From Gemmatimonadota bacterium (GTDB taxonomy: Bacteria > JAAXHH01), in contig JAPOZT010000004.1 in the NCBI GenBank assembly GCA_026705925.1, positions 124,001 through 188,000 of the forward strand: 64,000 nucleotides of DNA. Direction: 5' to 3'. The translations under genes and the position numbers were made by a program. Under the pieces are notes generated by a model. That model was not told the origin of the DNA and searched no databases. It saw only the letters and a list, made by a program, of their open reading frames with translations. Shown here one piece after another: positions 7,516 through 17,240 of this stretch (positions within the stretch are counted from its first letter, which is position 1; every line of letters begins with the position of its first letter).

Positions 7516-10500
7516 CTAGAACCTCATTCGAGCAAGAAGTCCGACACGGTGATCGTCGCCTGCGCGGTCCTGCCTCCGTTCGCCGACCAGTTCGAAGCTC
7601 ATCAAGCCCTCTTGAGATCCCATACGGGTACCCAGACGCATAAGGCGCCTGTCCGAGGCAGAAAGGTCGGCCTCGCCAAAGGGCGTGACAACCAGTCCGC
7701 TGAGCGTCGGGTAGCGTATGCTGTACCCGACCTGGGCTCTCACAGCGCCTGACTGTTCGGCGTGCCTTGTCTCCGAAGCGCCGACCGCGTCGTCTCTCCA
7801 GGTCATATCCACCGCACGGGTGTCGTGCCCCCACCTGGGCGCCACAGATACGGACAATCCTCCGCGGCCGGTCACCGGTCTCACGTAGACCATTAGGGAC
7901 AACCCCCGCTCCCGGTAGCTCGAAGCCGTATGGGCGGCCAGCATCCGACCCCGGGCTTCGATACCCAGGCGGCCAGCGGCCAGCCTGAGTCCGCCGGCGA
8001 CTTCCAGGCCGCTTCCGGATTCGCCGGCGCCGCCGTCGTAGCGGCCCGCCACCTGGGCAAAGGGCGTAAGCCGCGATGGGCCCAGTCCAAAGCCTCTGGC
8101 TGAACCCTCCAGTCCCAGGCGGACCTGCCGGACGCCGGCGTTCAGGTCGCCCAGGCCATGTCCCGCCGGGGAGGGCGCCGTCAACGACAGCGCGCCTGCA
8201 TGGCCCACCACGCTCAGGCCCAGTCCCGCCAGGTCCATCCAGCGGGCGCGCAAGCCCATCATCGCCATGCGCATGGAGAGGTAGCGCGATTCTCCCGAGG
8301 CGACCGCCTCGCCGCGTCCCGCGCCGAGGATGGACCATACTTCCAGTGGACGGGAGGCGCTCCGCCAGTGGGCGTAGGGATACACGCCCGTTATGTGCGT
8401 TGACATCTCACCCTGGATTCCAGTGGTCTGAAAAGCCCCCGTACCCGCCGTACGCGACACCGAAAGTCCCGCGACGAGACCGTGCATGGAGATATCCACA
8501 CCCGCGTAACCCGTCCGGAGACCACCGTCGTACCGCAGCCCCGAGGGGGAGGAGCGGAACGCTTGCACGTTGCCGGTGCCCCAGATCGTCACGCCGCCTG
8601 TGCCGCGCGCCGAGCCGTACCCCGGCAGGGTGTAGATGAAAGAACTACTTCTCAGGACGTCCACGTTGCCCGTCGACACGGGTATTATCTGATCATTCCA
8701 GTGTTGCGGGATGTGATAACCCGCAAGGCCGACCAGGGCCGACACGCCGGTCGCCACGCCATCCACGCGGCGGCCCGACAGGGAAAGGCGACGCTGCCCG
8801 CCAATCGCCGAGAACCGGTCCTCCATGGTCGCTCGGGCGCTCGAAAGTATGCCGCGGCCCATCGCGGCCAGGACGTTCTCGTAGGCCGCGCGCTCCGCCG
8901 CGCCCGCCGTTACGGTGACGCTCAGGGCGTATCCCGCGCTGCCAGCCCCGTTGCGCGCCGTCACTGTAAGCGTGGTGGTCCCTCTCGTCAGGCCGCTCAC
9001 CGTCATGGTGCCGTCAGTCGTCGTGGCGGAGGCCACGTTCGCGTCCGTCGACGACGCCGAGTAAGTCAGCCCGTCTCCGGTGAACGTGGCGGCCACGTCC
9101 AGCGTTTGCGTATCGCCCGCCTCCAACGTGATGTCGTCCAGCGCATTAAGTACGGCAGGCGCTGCGGGCGCCACGGTTCGGGCGAGTTTCCTGGCGGACG
9201 TACCGGATGGTATTGCATCTGTTGAGACCTCACTGCTTGAACCCAACTCGTTCAGGGCGCGCAGCCGAAACTGGTAGTTCGTGCCGTTCTCGAGACCGTC
9301 GATCGTGTAACGCGTTTCATTGCCCACGTCCGTCCACGGCCACGGGTCTGGGATCGGCGCGTCCTCGACGCGGTACTGCACCTCATACCACGTAGCCCGG
9401 GTAGATGCGGACCAGCTGAGCGTGACCTGCCGGTCTCCCGGCGTTACCTGGAAGTTACCCGGTACAGCCGGTGCACCGTCGGGCTGCTCATTGTCCTTGA
9501 TGACGACGCGGGCAGAGCCATCCTGCCCCACGACGTATCCCGCTCCGGATTGCACCGACACGGTCACCGCGGCATGCCGCTCGTCGGTCTCATCGTCGTC
9601 GGTGCCGAGACTCAGCGAGGCGCTGGTGGCATCCGCACCGATCACAACCACGCTGTCCGGCGTGCTGTCGGACAGAAATCCCGTACCTCCGCTCACCAGA
9701 ATGTTCACCGGCAAAGCGGCATACGGCGCGGGCGAAGCGGTCGCCGTGAAAACAGCGGACGCCCCTTCGACTACCGAGTCCGCCACGGCCGTAATCGTGA
9801 CGACCGGGACATCGTCGTCGGTAATCGTCAGCGTGGCTGAAGCGACACTCACCCCGGACGGTCCGGTTCCGCTCAACGTGATCGTCTCGTCCGCGTTGTT
9901 CGCCGTGTTGTCCACGGGTGTAAGCTCGAAGTTCGCGCTGCCTTCCTCCCCACCCGCGGGGATGGTCACCACGAAGTCTTCCACCTGCTGGAAGTCCACG
10001 GCGCGGGCAGCGTCACTGCCCGCTATCGACACGGTCACGGCCTGCTCCGTGGCATACCGCGTTCCTCCCGTCGGCGACGCCTTGACCGTCACGATGGCTG
10101 CGCTGTCGGCCTCCGACACCGCCTGCGGCGATACCGAAAGGGCGATGCCCGTAGGCGGTTCATCGTTGTCATTGACGTAGGCGTGGACCGTGAAGGCGGC
10201 GGCAAGGTTGTATCCATCGCCCGACGCCACCCTGGTCGTCACATAGCCGTTCGGCTCATCCACCACGTCGTCCTCGGTCAGCAGCGTAACCGTTGTGCTG
10301 GTCTGGCCAGGAACGATCGTCGCGGCTGTCGGAACGGATCCGGTGAGAAAGGCCTCGCCGCGGCTCACCGAGAGATTGACCGTCAGCGATTCCGCAGGTG
10401 CGGAAGACGCCGCTATCGTGAAAGCGATGGACGCGCCTTCGTCCACCCGCCTATTCGCTGCCTTTACCGAAACATCCGGAACCGATGGATTTCTTGGCGA

Positions 10501-13500
10501 GTTGTATGTTTTGATTGCCTTTCCGCCTACACCCGCCGCGTTAACGGCCCGTACTCGAACGATATAACGCGTCCCGTTCTTCAGACCCGTTAACGTGTGG
10601 CTACGGTCGGTATCCGTAGCCGACCAGGGCCAGGGATCGGGGATGGCTCCGTACTCGAGTCGGTACTGAATCTGGTAGCTGGATGCTCCTGGAATCGGAG
10701 ACCAACTGACCCTGATCAGACCGTTTCCAGCGGAAGACGTGAGGTTCTCAGGCCACGGGAGAATATCGTGCGGCTCCGGCCTCGGCCTCGGCGTACCGCT
10801 CAGCTGTAACACGGCGCCCGTCCCTATATTGTTCCTGGTCCGTATGAGCACGATGTACGTCTTGTGGTTCTCCAGATCCGGGATCGTGAAATTCGTGCTG
10901 CTTCCCAGGTCCTTCCAGGGCCAGGGATTGGGAAAGACCCCGCCATTTATACTGTACCTATATTCATAACCGGTTGCCCCGGCCACCGGATGCCAGCTCA
11001 GATTCAGGCTGCCGTCTCCGGACACCGCAATGGCGTTCCCTGGCAGACCCCTTGGTACGGTCGTCGGAACGTCGTCGTCGGTGAGCGTCAGGACCGCCGA
11101 GGTCACCGGCACCGTTGATGGCGAGACAGTCCCACTGATCGTAATGGTCTCGTCCACGTTGACGACGCTGTTGGCGACCGGCACGAGCGTGAACGTCCCG
11201 GAACCGCTCGAGGAGCCGGCTGCGATGGTCACTCCGAAATCCTCAACCGTCGTGAAACCCACCGCTTTCGCCACGCCGCTTCCCGCAACGGAAACCGTCA
11301 CCGTCTGGTCGGCGCGAAATAGACCACCTACCGGTGTGGCCGTCACCGTCACGGTAGTATTGCCGGCATTCTCCACCCACGCTGACGGCGAGACCGACAT
11401 TGAAATGCCTGTGGGCAACGGAAATTCCTTTACCGTCACGTTGACGAAATTCTCCACGCGGACGCCGTACTTGGATGCCGAGACCGTAATCTTGGCCCTC
11501 CCTTCGCCAGTCGCCGTCACGAGGCCGGCCGACGATACCGTGGTAACACTCGCATCGCTGCTCGACCACGTGATGGCCGCACCCGATATGGCGTGGCCGT
11601 TGGCGTCTCGTGCCGTGGCCGTGAGGCTCCCCGTAGCGCCGATGTAAGTAAGCGCTGTTGCCGGGGGACTCACTTCGACGCTGGCAACCTGCTGGCGCAC
11701 CGTCGCGGTGGCGGTGCTCTCCACGGTGACACCGGCTACGGTAGCGATGGCCGAGATTGTGGCCGTACCTTCACTTTTCGCCGTTACCAGGCCGGTTGAC
11801 GATACCGTGGCCACGGTCTGATCGCTGCTCGACCACGCAATGGTCGCGCCCGATTCGACGTTGCCGTTGGGGTCTCTCACCACGGCCGTCAGGCTATCCG
11901 TAGCGCCTATCGAGCTAAGCGTCGTCGAAGACGGATTTACCACGACATTGTGGATCCGCAGAACCCTCACGGTGGCGGTGCCCTCCATACGGGGTCCGTA
12001 CTTCGATGCTGTGGCCGTAATCGTGGCTCTCCCTCTGCCAATCGCCGTCACCAGGCCGACCGATGATACCGTGGCCACGCGCTCATCGCTACTCGACCAC
12101 GTGATGGTCGCACCCGATATGGCGTGGCCGCTGGCGTCTTTCGCAACGACCGTAACGCTCTCCGTATCGCCTATCGAGCTAAGCGTCATCGAAGTCGGGC
12201 TCATCTCGACGCTGGCAATCCACGGATGTACCAACACCGTGGCGCCGGACTCCACGCTGACGCCATCCTTCGATGCCCAGACGGAGATCACGGCTTTCCC
12301 TTCGCTGATCGCCGTCACCAGGCCGGCCGACGATACCGTGGCCACGGACTCGTCGTCGACCGACCATACGAAGGTCGCACCTGATATGGCGTGGCTGTTG
12401 GCGTCTTTCGCCACGGCCGTAAAGCTCTCCGTATCACCGATGAAATAAAGCCCTTTCAACCCCGGACTTACATCGACGAAGTCGATCCGCTGGCGCACGG
12501 TCACCGACGCCGTACCCTCCGCACTGACGCCGTCCTTCGATGCTGCGGCCCTGATCGTGGCCGTCCCGTCGCCAATCGCGGTCACCAGGCCGGCCGACGA
12601 TACCGTGGCCACGGTCTCATCGCTGCTCGACCACGTGATGGTCGCTCCCGATATGGCGTTGCCGTTGGCGTCCGTGGCCGTGGCACTGAGCTGAACCGTA
12701 TCGTCTATCGACCGGAGTGTCGTCGAATCTGGACTCATCTCGACCCTGGCTACCCGCTGGCGCACGGTCACCGACGCCGTACCCTCCGCACTGACGCCGT
12801 CCTTGGATGCTGTGGCCGTGATCGTGGCCGTACCTTCTTCAATCGCCGTCACCAGACCGTCCGACGATACCGTCGCCACGGTCTCATCGCTGCTTGACCA
12901 TGTGATGGTCGCACCCGATATGGCGTTGCCGTTGGCGTCTTTCGTCACGGCCGTCAGGCTTTCCGTATCGCCTATCGAAATTAGTGTTGTCGAGTCCGGA
13001 CTCACCTCGACACTGGCAACCTGGGTGCGCACCGTAACAGTCGCGGTTACGGTAGCGCTGCCGCCATGCTTGGAAGCCGTAGCCGTGATCGTGGCCGTGC
13101 CATCGCCAATCGCCGTCACCAAACCGTCCGACGACACAGTGGCCACGGTCTCATCGCTGCTCGACCACGCGATGGTCGCCCCCGATATGACGTTGCCGTT
13201 GGCGTCTTTCACCACAACCGCAAGGCTATCGGTATCACCAATTGATGAAAGCGTCGTCGATTCTGGACTCACCTCGACGCTGGCAACCTGGGTGCGCACC
13301 GACACCGACGCCGTGCCCGCCGCACTGACGCCGTCCTTAGATGCTGTGGCCGTGATCGTGGCCGTCCCTTCGCCAATCGCGGTCACCAGGCCGTCCGACG
13401 ATACCGTGGCCACGGTCTCATCGCTGCTCGACCAAGCGATGGTCGCGCCCGATATGACGTTGCCGTTGGCGTCCGTGGCCGTTGCGCTGAGCTGAACCGT

Positions 13501-15672
13501 ATCGTCGATCGACCGGAATGTCGTCGAATCCGGACTCACCTCGACACTGGCGACCCGCTGACTCACCGTCACAGACGCCGTGTCCGCCGCGCTTATGCCG
13601 CCCTTGGTGGCCGTGGCCGTGATCGTGGCCGTGCCATCGCCAATCGCCGTCACCAGGCCGGCCGAAGATACCGTGGCCACGGTCTCTTCGCTGCTCGACC
13701 ACACAATGGTCGCACCCGATATGGCGCCACCGTTGGTGTCTTTCGCCACGGCCGTAAGGCTCTCCGTAGCGCCGATGGACAAAAGCGTTGTGGACGATGG
13801 ACTCACCTCGACACTGGCGAGCTGGGCCAACACCGTCACCGACGCCGTGCCCGACGCGCTGACGTTGTCATTGGGGGCTGTGGCTTCGGCCGTGATCGTG
13901 GCCGTTCCATTAGCCTTCGCGGTCACAAGACCGCTCGAAGAAACAGTGGCCACGGTCTCATCACTGCTTGACCATGCGATGGTCGCCCCCGATATGGCGT
14001 TGCCGTTGGCGTCTTTTACCGCGGCCGTAAGGCTTTGCGTATCGCCTATCGAGTCAAGGGTCGTCGAATCTGGACTCACTGAGACGCGGGACACGCGCTG
14101 GCGCACCGTCACCGACACGGTGTCCGCCGCGCTGCCGCCGCCACTCGACGCAAAGGCTCGAACCTTGGCCGTTCCGTTGGCCTTTGCTGTCACAAGACCG
14201 CTCGACGATACCGTCACATAGGACGATCCACTGACAATCGACCACGTGATGGACGCTCCAGATACCGGGGTTTTTTCCGCGTCCTCGACCGAGACGCGGA
14301 GCTGTACCGTTTCTCCGATGGACCGGAGCGTTGTCTTCGGGGCACTCACCGACACGCTTTTGACACGCTGAAGCACCGTCACGGTGATGTCGTCTGTCGC
14401 AGTGCCGCCACCCCCCTCCGCTTCGGCCGTGATCTTGGCCTTTCCATTGCCCACGGCCGTCACGAGACCGTCCGTATCAACCGTCGCTGCGTCCTCATTG
14501 TCGCTCGTCCAACTGATGGACGCTCCAGATACCGGGGTTTTTTCCGCGTCCTCGACCGAGACGCGGAGCTGTACCGTTTCTCCGATGGACCGGAGCGTTG
14601 TCTTCGGGGCACTCACCGACACGCTTTTGACACGCTGAAGCACCGTCACAGACGCCTCGCCCGACGCGCTGACGCCATCCTTAGTGGCTTCGGCTGTGAT
14701 CGTGGCCTTTCCATTGCCCTCGGCCGTCACGAGACCGTCCGAATCAACCGTCGCCGCGTCCTCATTGTTGCTCGTCCACTTGATGGTTGTACCTGCAATG
14801 TCATTGCCCCCGGCATCCTTGGGTGTTGCGGAAAGCGACGTCGTGGCGCCCAGGGACTGGAGCGTCGACGACAGCGGTCTCACATAGACGCGGTCCACCT
14901 GCTGACGTACCGTTACCGTCACGATAGCAAACGCGCTGACGCCGTGTTTTTTGGCCGTAACCGCGATATTGGCCCTGCCGTTTTTTTTGGCCGTCACGAC
15001 ACCGCTCGAAGAAACCGTCGCCACGGACCTGTTGCGGCTCTCCCAACTAATGGTTGCCCCTGTTACAATACGATTGTTGGCATCCCTGGGAGTGGCCCCA
15101 ATCGTCGCCGAGCCGCCAAGCCACGAGAACGTCATCGTCGTATGACTCATCTCCATTCTTGATGGATGCTGGCTCACAGTCACTGAGGTGGAACCCGACA
15201 CGCTGATACCGTCCTTAGTTGCTGTAGCCTTGATTGTTGCCGTTCCGTCGCCTACTGAGGTAACCTGACCCCCCGAAACCGTCGCTACGGTCGAGTCACT
15301 GCTCGACCAACTAATAGTTGCCCCAGATACGATATAGTCGTCGGGATCCCTGGGCGTGGCCCCAATCGACGCCCGGCCACCTAGCCACGAAAACGTTATC
15401 GACCTAGGACTCATCTCGACGTAGCTTAACCGCCGAGGCATTCTCGGCTCATCATCCGCGGCTACGACTTCCTCAGTCGCACTTAGACTTCCGCCAACCT
15501 CGGTGAGGAAGTTATCGCCCGAGCTGTCTGGGCTCGAATCCGACGAAAGGTTCAAAGTGTTGTCCGTATGAGCGGAAACCCGGGCATCGACATCCAGGGT
15601 AACCCCCGTGCCTATGATCAATGTAAACAGGAAACACGGGAGGATGCTGTACATAGCTCGGATGCGGTCCAA
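7516..15672 (-). CDS. giant repeat surface protein with C-terminal beta barrel
   Basis: About 2718 aa. An AAGGAG six bases before a TTG favours a start at 15672 (reading LDRIRAMYSILPC), giving a basic n-region and a hydrophobic signal segment; the ATG at 15654 is the alternative. After a short linker come 15 Ig-like Big_2-type repeats of about 89 aa, each with SGATIxWSSSDxxVATV and GLVTAxxxGTATI. Then follow a Calx-beta domain, two FN3 domains, three Calx-beta domains, a third FN3 domain and one more Ig-like domain (ITLEAGDTQTLDVAATF). The last 350 or so residues look like an outer-membrane barrel ending in phenylalanine (LLARMRF), as in autotransporters. All three FN3 domains share a PxPWPW insertion. 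It is likely a surface-displayed adhesin or stalk. Exact domain borders are estimates. Confidence 0.93.
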   Translation of the reverse strand: MDRIRAMYSILPCFLFTLIIGTGVTLDVDARVSAHTDNTLNLSSDSSPDSSGDNFLTEVGGSLSATEEVVAADDEPRMPRRLSYVEMSPRSITFSWLGGRASIGATPRDPDDYIVSGATISWSSSDSTVATVSGGQVTSVGDGTATIKATATKDGISVSGSTSVTVSQHPSRMEMSHTTMTFSWLGGSATIGATPRDANNRIVTGATISWESRNRSVATVSSSGVVTAKKNGRANIAVTAKKHGVSAFAIVTVTVRQQVDRVYVRPLSSTLQSLGATTSLSATPKDAGGNDIAGTTIKWTSNNEDAATVDSDGLVTAEGNGKATITAEATKDGVSASGEASVTVLQRVKSVSVSAPKTTLRSIGETVQLRVSVEDAEKTPVSGASISWTSDNEDAATVDTDGLVTAVGNGKAKITAEAEGGGGTATDDITVTVLQRVKSVSVSAPKTTLRSIGETVQLRVSVEDAEKTPVSGASITWSIVSGSSYVTVSSSGLVTAKANGTAKVRAFASSGGGSAADTVSVTVRQRVSRVSVSPDSTTLDSIGDTQSLTAAVKDANGNAISGATIAWSSSDETVATVSSSGLVTAKANGTATITAEATAPNDNVSASGTASVTVLAQLASVEVSPSSTTLLSIGATESLTAVAKDTNGGAISGATIVWSSSEETVATVSSAGLVTAIGDGTATITATATKGGISAADTASVTVSQRVASVEVSPDSTTFRSIDDTVQLSATATDANGNVISGATIAWSSSDETVATVSSDGLVTAIGEGTATITATASKDGVSAAGTASVSVRTQVASVEVSPESTTLSSIGDTDSLAVVVKDANGNVISGATIAWSSSDETVATVSSDGLVTAIGDGTATITATASKHGGSATVTATVTVRTQVASVEVSPDSTTLISIGDTESLTAVTKDANGNAISGATITWSSSDETVATVSSDGLVTAIEEGTATITATASKDGVSAEGTASVTVRQRVARVEMSPDSTTLRSIDDTVQLSATATDANGNAISGATITWSSSDETVATVSSAGLVTAIGDGTATIRAAASKDGVSAEGTASVTVRQRIDFVDVSPGLKGLYFIGDTESFTAVAKDANSHAISGATFVWSVDDESVATVSSAGLVTAISEGKAVISVWASKDGVSVESGATVLVHPWIASVEMSPTSMTLSSIGDTESVTVVAKDASGHAISGATITWSSSDERVATVSSVGLVTAIGRGRATITATASKYGPRMEGTATVRVLRIHNVVVNPSSTTLSSIGATDSLTAVVRDPNGNVESGATIAWSSSDQTVATVSSTGLVTAKSEGTATISAIATVAGVTVESTATATVRQQVASVEVSPPATALTYIGATGSLTATARDANGHAISGAAITWSSSDASVTTVSSAGLVTATGEGRAKITVSASKYGVRVENFVNVTVKEFPLPTGISMSVSPSAWVENAGNTTVTVTATPVGGLFRADQTVTVSVAGSGVAKAVGFTTVEDFGVTIAAGSSSGSGTFTLVPVANSVVNVDETITISGTVSPSTVPVTSAVLTLTDDDVPTTVPRGLPGNAIAVSGDGSLNLSWHPVAGATGYEYRYSINGGVFPNPWPWKDLGSSTNFTIPDLENHKTYIVLIRTRNNIGTGAVLQLSGTPRPRPEPHDILPWPENLTSSAGNGLIRVSWSPIPGASSYQIQYRLEYGAIPDPWPWSATDTDRSHTLTGLKNGTRYIVRVRAVNAAGVGGKAIKTYNSPRNPSVPDVSVKAANRRVDEGASIAFTIAASSAPAESLTVNLSVSRGEAFLTGSVPTAATIVPGQTSTTVTLLTEDDVVDEPNGYVTTRVASGDGYNLAAAFTVHAYVNDNDEPPTGIALSVSPQAVSEADSAAIVTVKASPTGGTRYATEQAVTVSIAGSDAARAVDFQQVEDFVVTIPAGGEEGSANFELTPVDNTANNADETITLSGTGPSGVSVASATLTITDDDVPVVTITAVADSVVEGASAVFTATASPAPYAALPVNILVSGGTGFLSDSTPDSVVVIGADATSASLSLGTDDDETDERHAAVTVSVQSGAGYVVGQDGSARVVIKDNEQPDGAPAVPGNFQVTPGDRQVTLSWSASTRATWYEVQYRVEDAPIPDPWPWTDVGNETRYTIDGLENGTNYQFRLRALNELGSSSEVSTDAIPSGTSARKLARTVAPAAPAVLNALDDITLEAGDTQTLDVAATFTGDGLTYSASSTDANVASATTTDGTMTVSGLTRGTTTLTVTARNGAGSAGYALSVTVTAGAAERAAYENVLAAMGRGILSSARATMEDRFSAIGGQRRLSLSGRRVDGVATGVSALVGLAGYHIPQHWNDQIIPVSTGNVDVLRSSSFIYTLPGYGSARGTGGVTIWGTGNVQAFRSSPSGLRYDGGLRTGYAGVDISMHGLVAGLSVSRTAGTGAFQTTGIQGEMSTHITGVYPYAHWRSASRPLEVWSILGAGRGEAVASGESRYLSMRMAMMGLRARWMDLAGLGLSVVGHAGALSLTAPSPAGHGLGDLNAGVRQVRLGLEGSARGFGLGPSRLTPFAQVAGRYDGGAGESGSGLEVAGGLRLAAGRLGIEARGRMLAAHTASSYRERGLSLMVYVRPVTGRGGLSVSVAPRWGHDTRAVDMTWRDDAVGASETRHAEQSGAVRAQVGYSIRYPTLSGLVVTPFGEADLSASDRRLMRLGTRMGSQEGLMSFELVGERRQDRAGDDHRVGLLARMRF
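11427..15441 (-). repeat. array of 15 Big_2-type coding repeats, about 267 bp each
   Basis: The repeats run head to tail with a period near 89 codons and differ most at their edges. Each begins with a V-xx-V-x-VSP-like strand and ends with TVTVRQR or similar. Central copies (6 to 11) are the most alike. Confidence 0.9.
14247..14649 (-). repeat. 136-bp identical segment in adjacent Big_2 repeats
   Basis: Bases 14247-14382 and 14514-14649 appear identical over 136 bp, one repeat unit (267 bp) apart, while flanking parts of the same repeats differ. This points to recent gene conversion or duplication within the array. Confidence 0.8.
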
Positions 15673-15862
15673 ATCGAACTCCTTTTCTACGAAGGAAGCA
15701 TGTTGGATGAAACACTCAGCCAAGAAGCAACAGGATGAAGTCCCGGAAGGGAATAGGGTACATCACTACTTCCATTGGTAAATCATACCCAAAGTGGCTG
15801 AAATGAACCGAATATGAGAAAAAGAATGTCTAGGGAAGAAGAGGAAGGGAGGAGAGGTGTGT

Positions 15863-16501
15863 CTATACTTCCTGGTCAATCAGCCCCAGTTTGATCGCCC
15901 TATGGATCAGATCGGCGAGATTGTGACTGTTCAGCTTCTTCATAAGATTGTTGCGGTGATGCTCAACGGTCTTGACGCTTACGCTCAGCTTCTCGGATAC
16001 CTGGCGATTGGTCTGACCGGAAGAAATCAGGTGCAGGATCTGATGTTCACGAGCTGTAGGAAGGGATTGGGATCCTTCGAGGGACGGGCCAGGTGTAGAT
16101 ACGGCCTAGTCGTGGTTTCTGGATCGATGAATGCTGCCTCTATACGCGGTGCGGATGGCCAGGACCAACTCCTCAATAGACGAATCCAGGCATACGAACC
16201 CGCTGGCGCCTTTGGATAGTGCATTGCTGATCAGAAACGGGTCCGAGTGTTTCGAAAGCATGACCACCCGAGTCTCGGAATACGCGGCACGTATCCGGCC
16301 AGCTGCTTCTATGCCGTCGATCCCTGGCAGTTCGACATCCATCACGACCACGTCCGGCCGGACCCAGGCCACGGACTCAATGGCATCCTGACCATCCGCA
16401 GCTTCGTGGACGACATGAATCTCGCGCTCTTTGTCGAGCAAACACCGTAGCCCGTGGCGGACGAGATGGTGTTCGTCTGCGATCATGACACGTATAGACA
16501 T
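15863..16501 (-). pseudogene. NarL-type response regulator interrupted by an in-frame TAG
   Basis: The frame starts MSIRVMIADEHH with a receiver domain: the acidic pair DE, the phospho-acceptor Asp in VVVMDVELPGIDG, and S at VVMLSKHS. It stops at TAG (16106-16108) after HRSRNHD. In the same frame, after a 16-residue linker, a complete LuxR-type HTH follows: TAREHQILHLISSGQ, then SVSVKTVEHHRNNLMKKLN, ending at TAG 15863. So one nonsense codon separates receiver and DNA-binding domains; without it the protein would be 212 aa, the normal NarL length. The conserved receiver lysine is also absent (GFVCLDS where paralogues have GYLLKK). It may be a young pseudogene, or be expressed as a receiver-only protein. 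The intact paralogue lies directly upstream. Confidence 0.8.
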
Positions 16502-16586
16502 AGCGAATCGGACCCGAGGTCCAGGGCTGTTGCATGGACGTCGGATCAAACAGTCGAGAAAAAACGCTGGCGTGGCTTTCTTAGAG

Positions 16587-17240
16587 TCAGTCTACAAGGA
16601 AGGCAATGCGATATTCCGTAGCCTTGAGGATGAGTTCCGGCAAACTGGTTACATTCAATTTCTTCATCAGCGCAGCCCGATGCTTTTCAACGGTCCGGGA
16701 ACTGATGTTGAGGACCTGTGCAACGGCCTTATTGGTAAACCCTTCTACGATCAACTGTACGATCTCTCTTTCCCGGGATGACAACTGGTCGATCACTGTT
16801 GACGCCTCATCCGCCAAATCCGTACGCAGGTAATCGGACACGACGGTTTTTGCGATAGAAGGAGAAAGATAGGTTCCGCCCTGACCGACGGAACGGATTG
16901 CGATCATGAGTTCTTCGGCAAACGATTTCTTGAGGAGGTATCCCTTTGCACCGCATCTAAGCGATTGGCGTACCACACGTTTATCGGTATGCATGGACAA
17001 AATAACGACCTTCGTACCGACGGACAGCGACTGAATCTGGCGTGTTGTTTCTATGCCGTTCATCATTGGCATCGCGATATCCACTATGGCCAAGTCAGGT
17101 CTTTTCTGTCGGACCAACTTCAAAGCCCCGTGACCGTCGGCGGCTTCGCCAACGACTTCCATGCCCTCCCACTTTTCGATCAGAGATACGATGCTCTTGC
17201 GGACCAGATGGTGATCATCGGCAACGATGATGCTAATCAT
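16587..17240 (-). CDS. NarL/LuxR-type response regulator
   Basis: This intact 217-aa response regulator has a receiver domain (VADDHH acidic pair, phospho-acceptor in LAIVDIAMPMMNG, conserved Lys in GYLLKKSF) and a C-terminal LuxR-type HTH (LSSREREIVQLIVEGFTNKA, then SSRTVEKHRAALMKKL). The start has AAGGAG about five bases upstream. It precedes, on the same strand, the interrupted paralogue at 15863-16501. No histidine kinase gene is present, so both are orphans here. The nearest possible target is the giant surface protein gene just downstream on the same strand, but no operator was identified. Confidence 0.92.
   Translation of the reverse strand: MISIIVADDHHLVRKSIVSLIEKWEGMEVVGEAADGHGALKLVRQKRPDLAIVDIAMPMMNGIETTRQIQSLSVGTKVVILSMHTDKRVVRQSLRCGAKGYLLKKSFAEELMIAIRSVGQGGTYLSPSIAKTVVSDYLRTDLADEASTVIDQLSSREREIVQLIVEGFTNKAVAQVLNISSRTVEKHRAALMKKLNVTSLPELILKATEYRIAFLVD

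Noticed and set aside
9320-10180. Plus-strand open frame of 286 codons, and similar frames to 15162
   Set aside because: These are antisense shadows of the giant repeat protein. They repeat with the same 267-bp period and have no ribosome binding sites or recognisable motifs.
11427-15441. Periodic array considered as a CRISPR or satellite
   Set aside because: The 267-bp units are fully coding, diverged and have no spacers; they are protein domain repeats.
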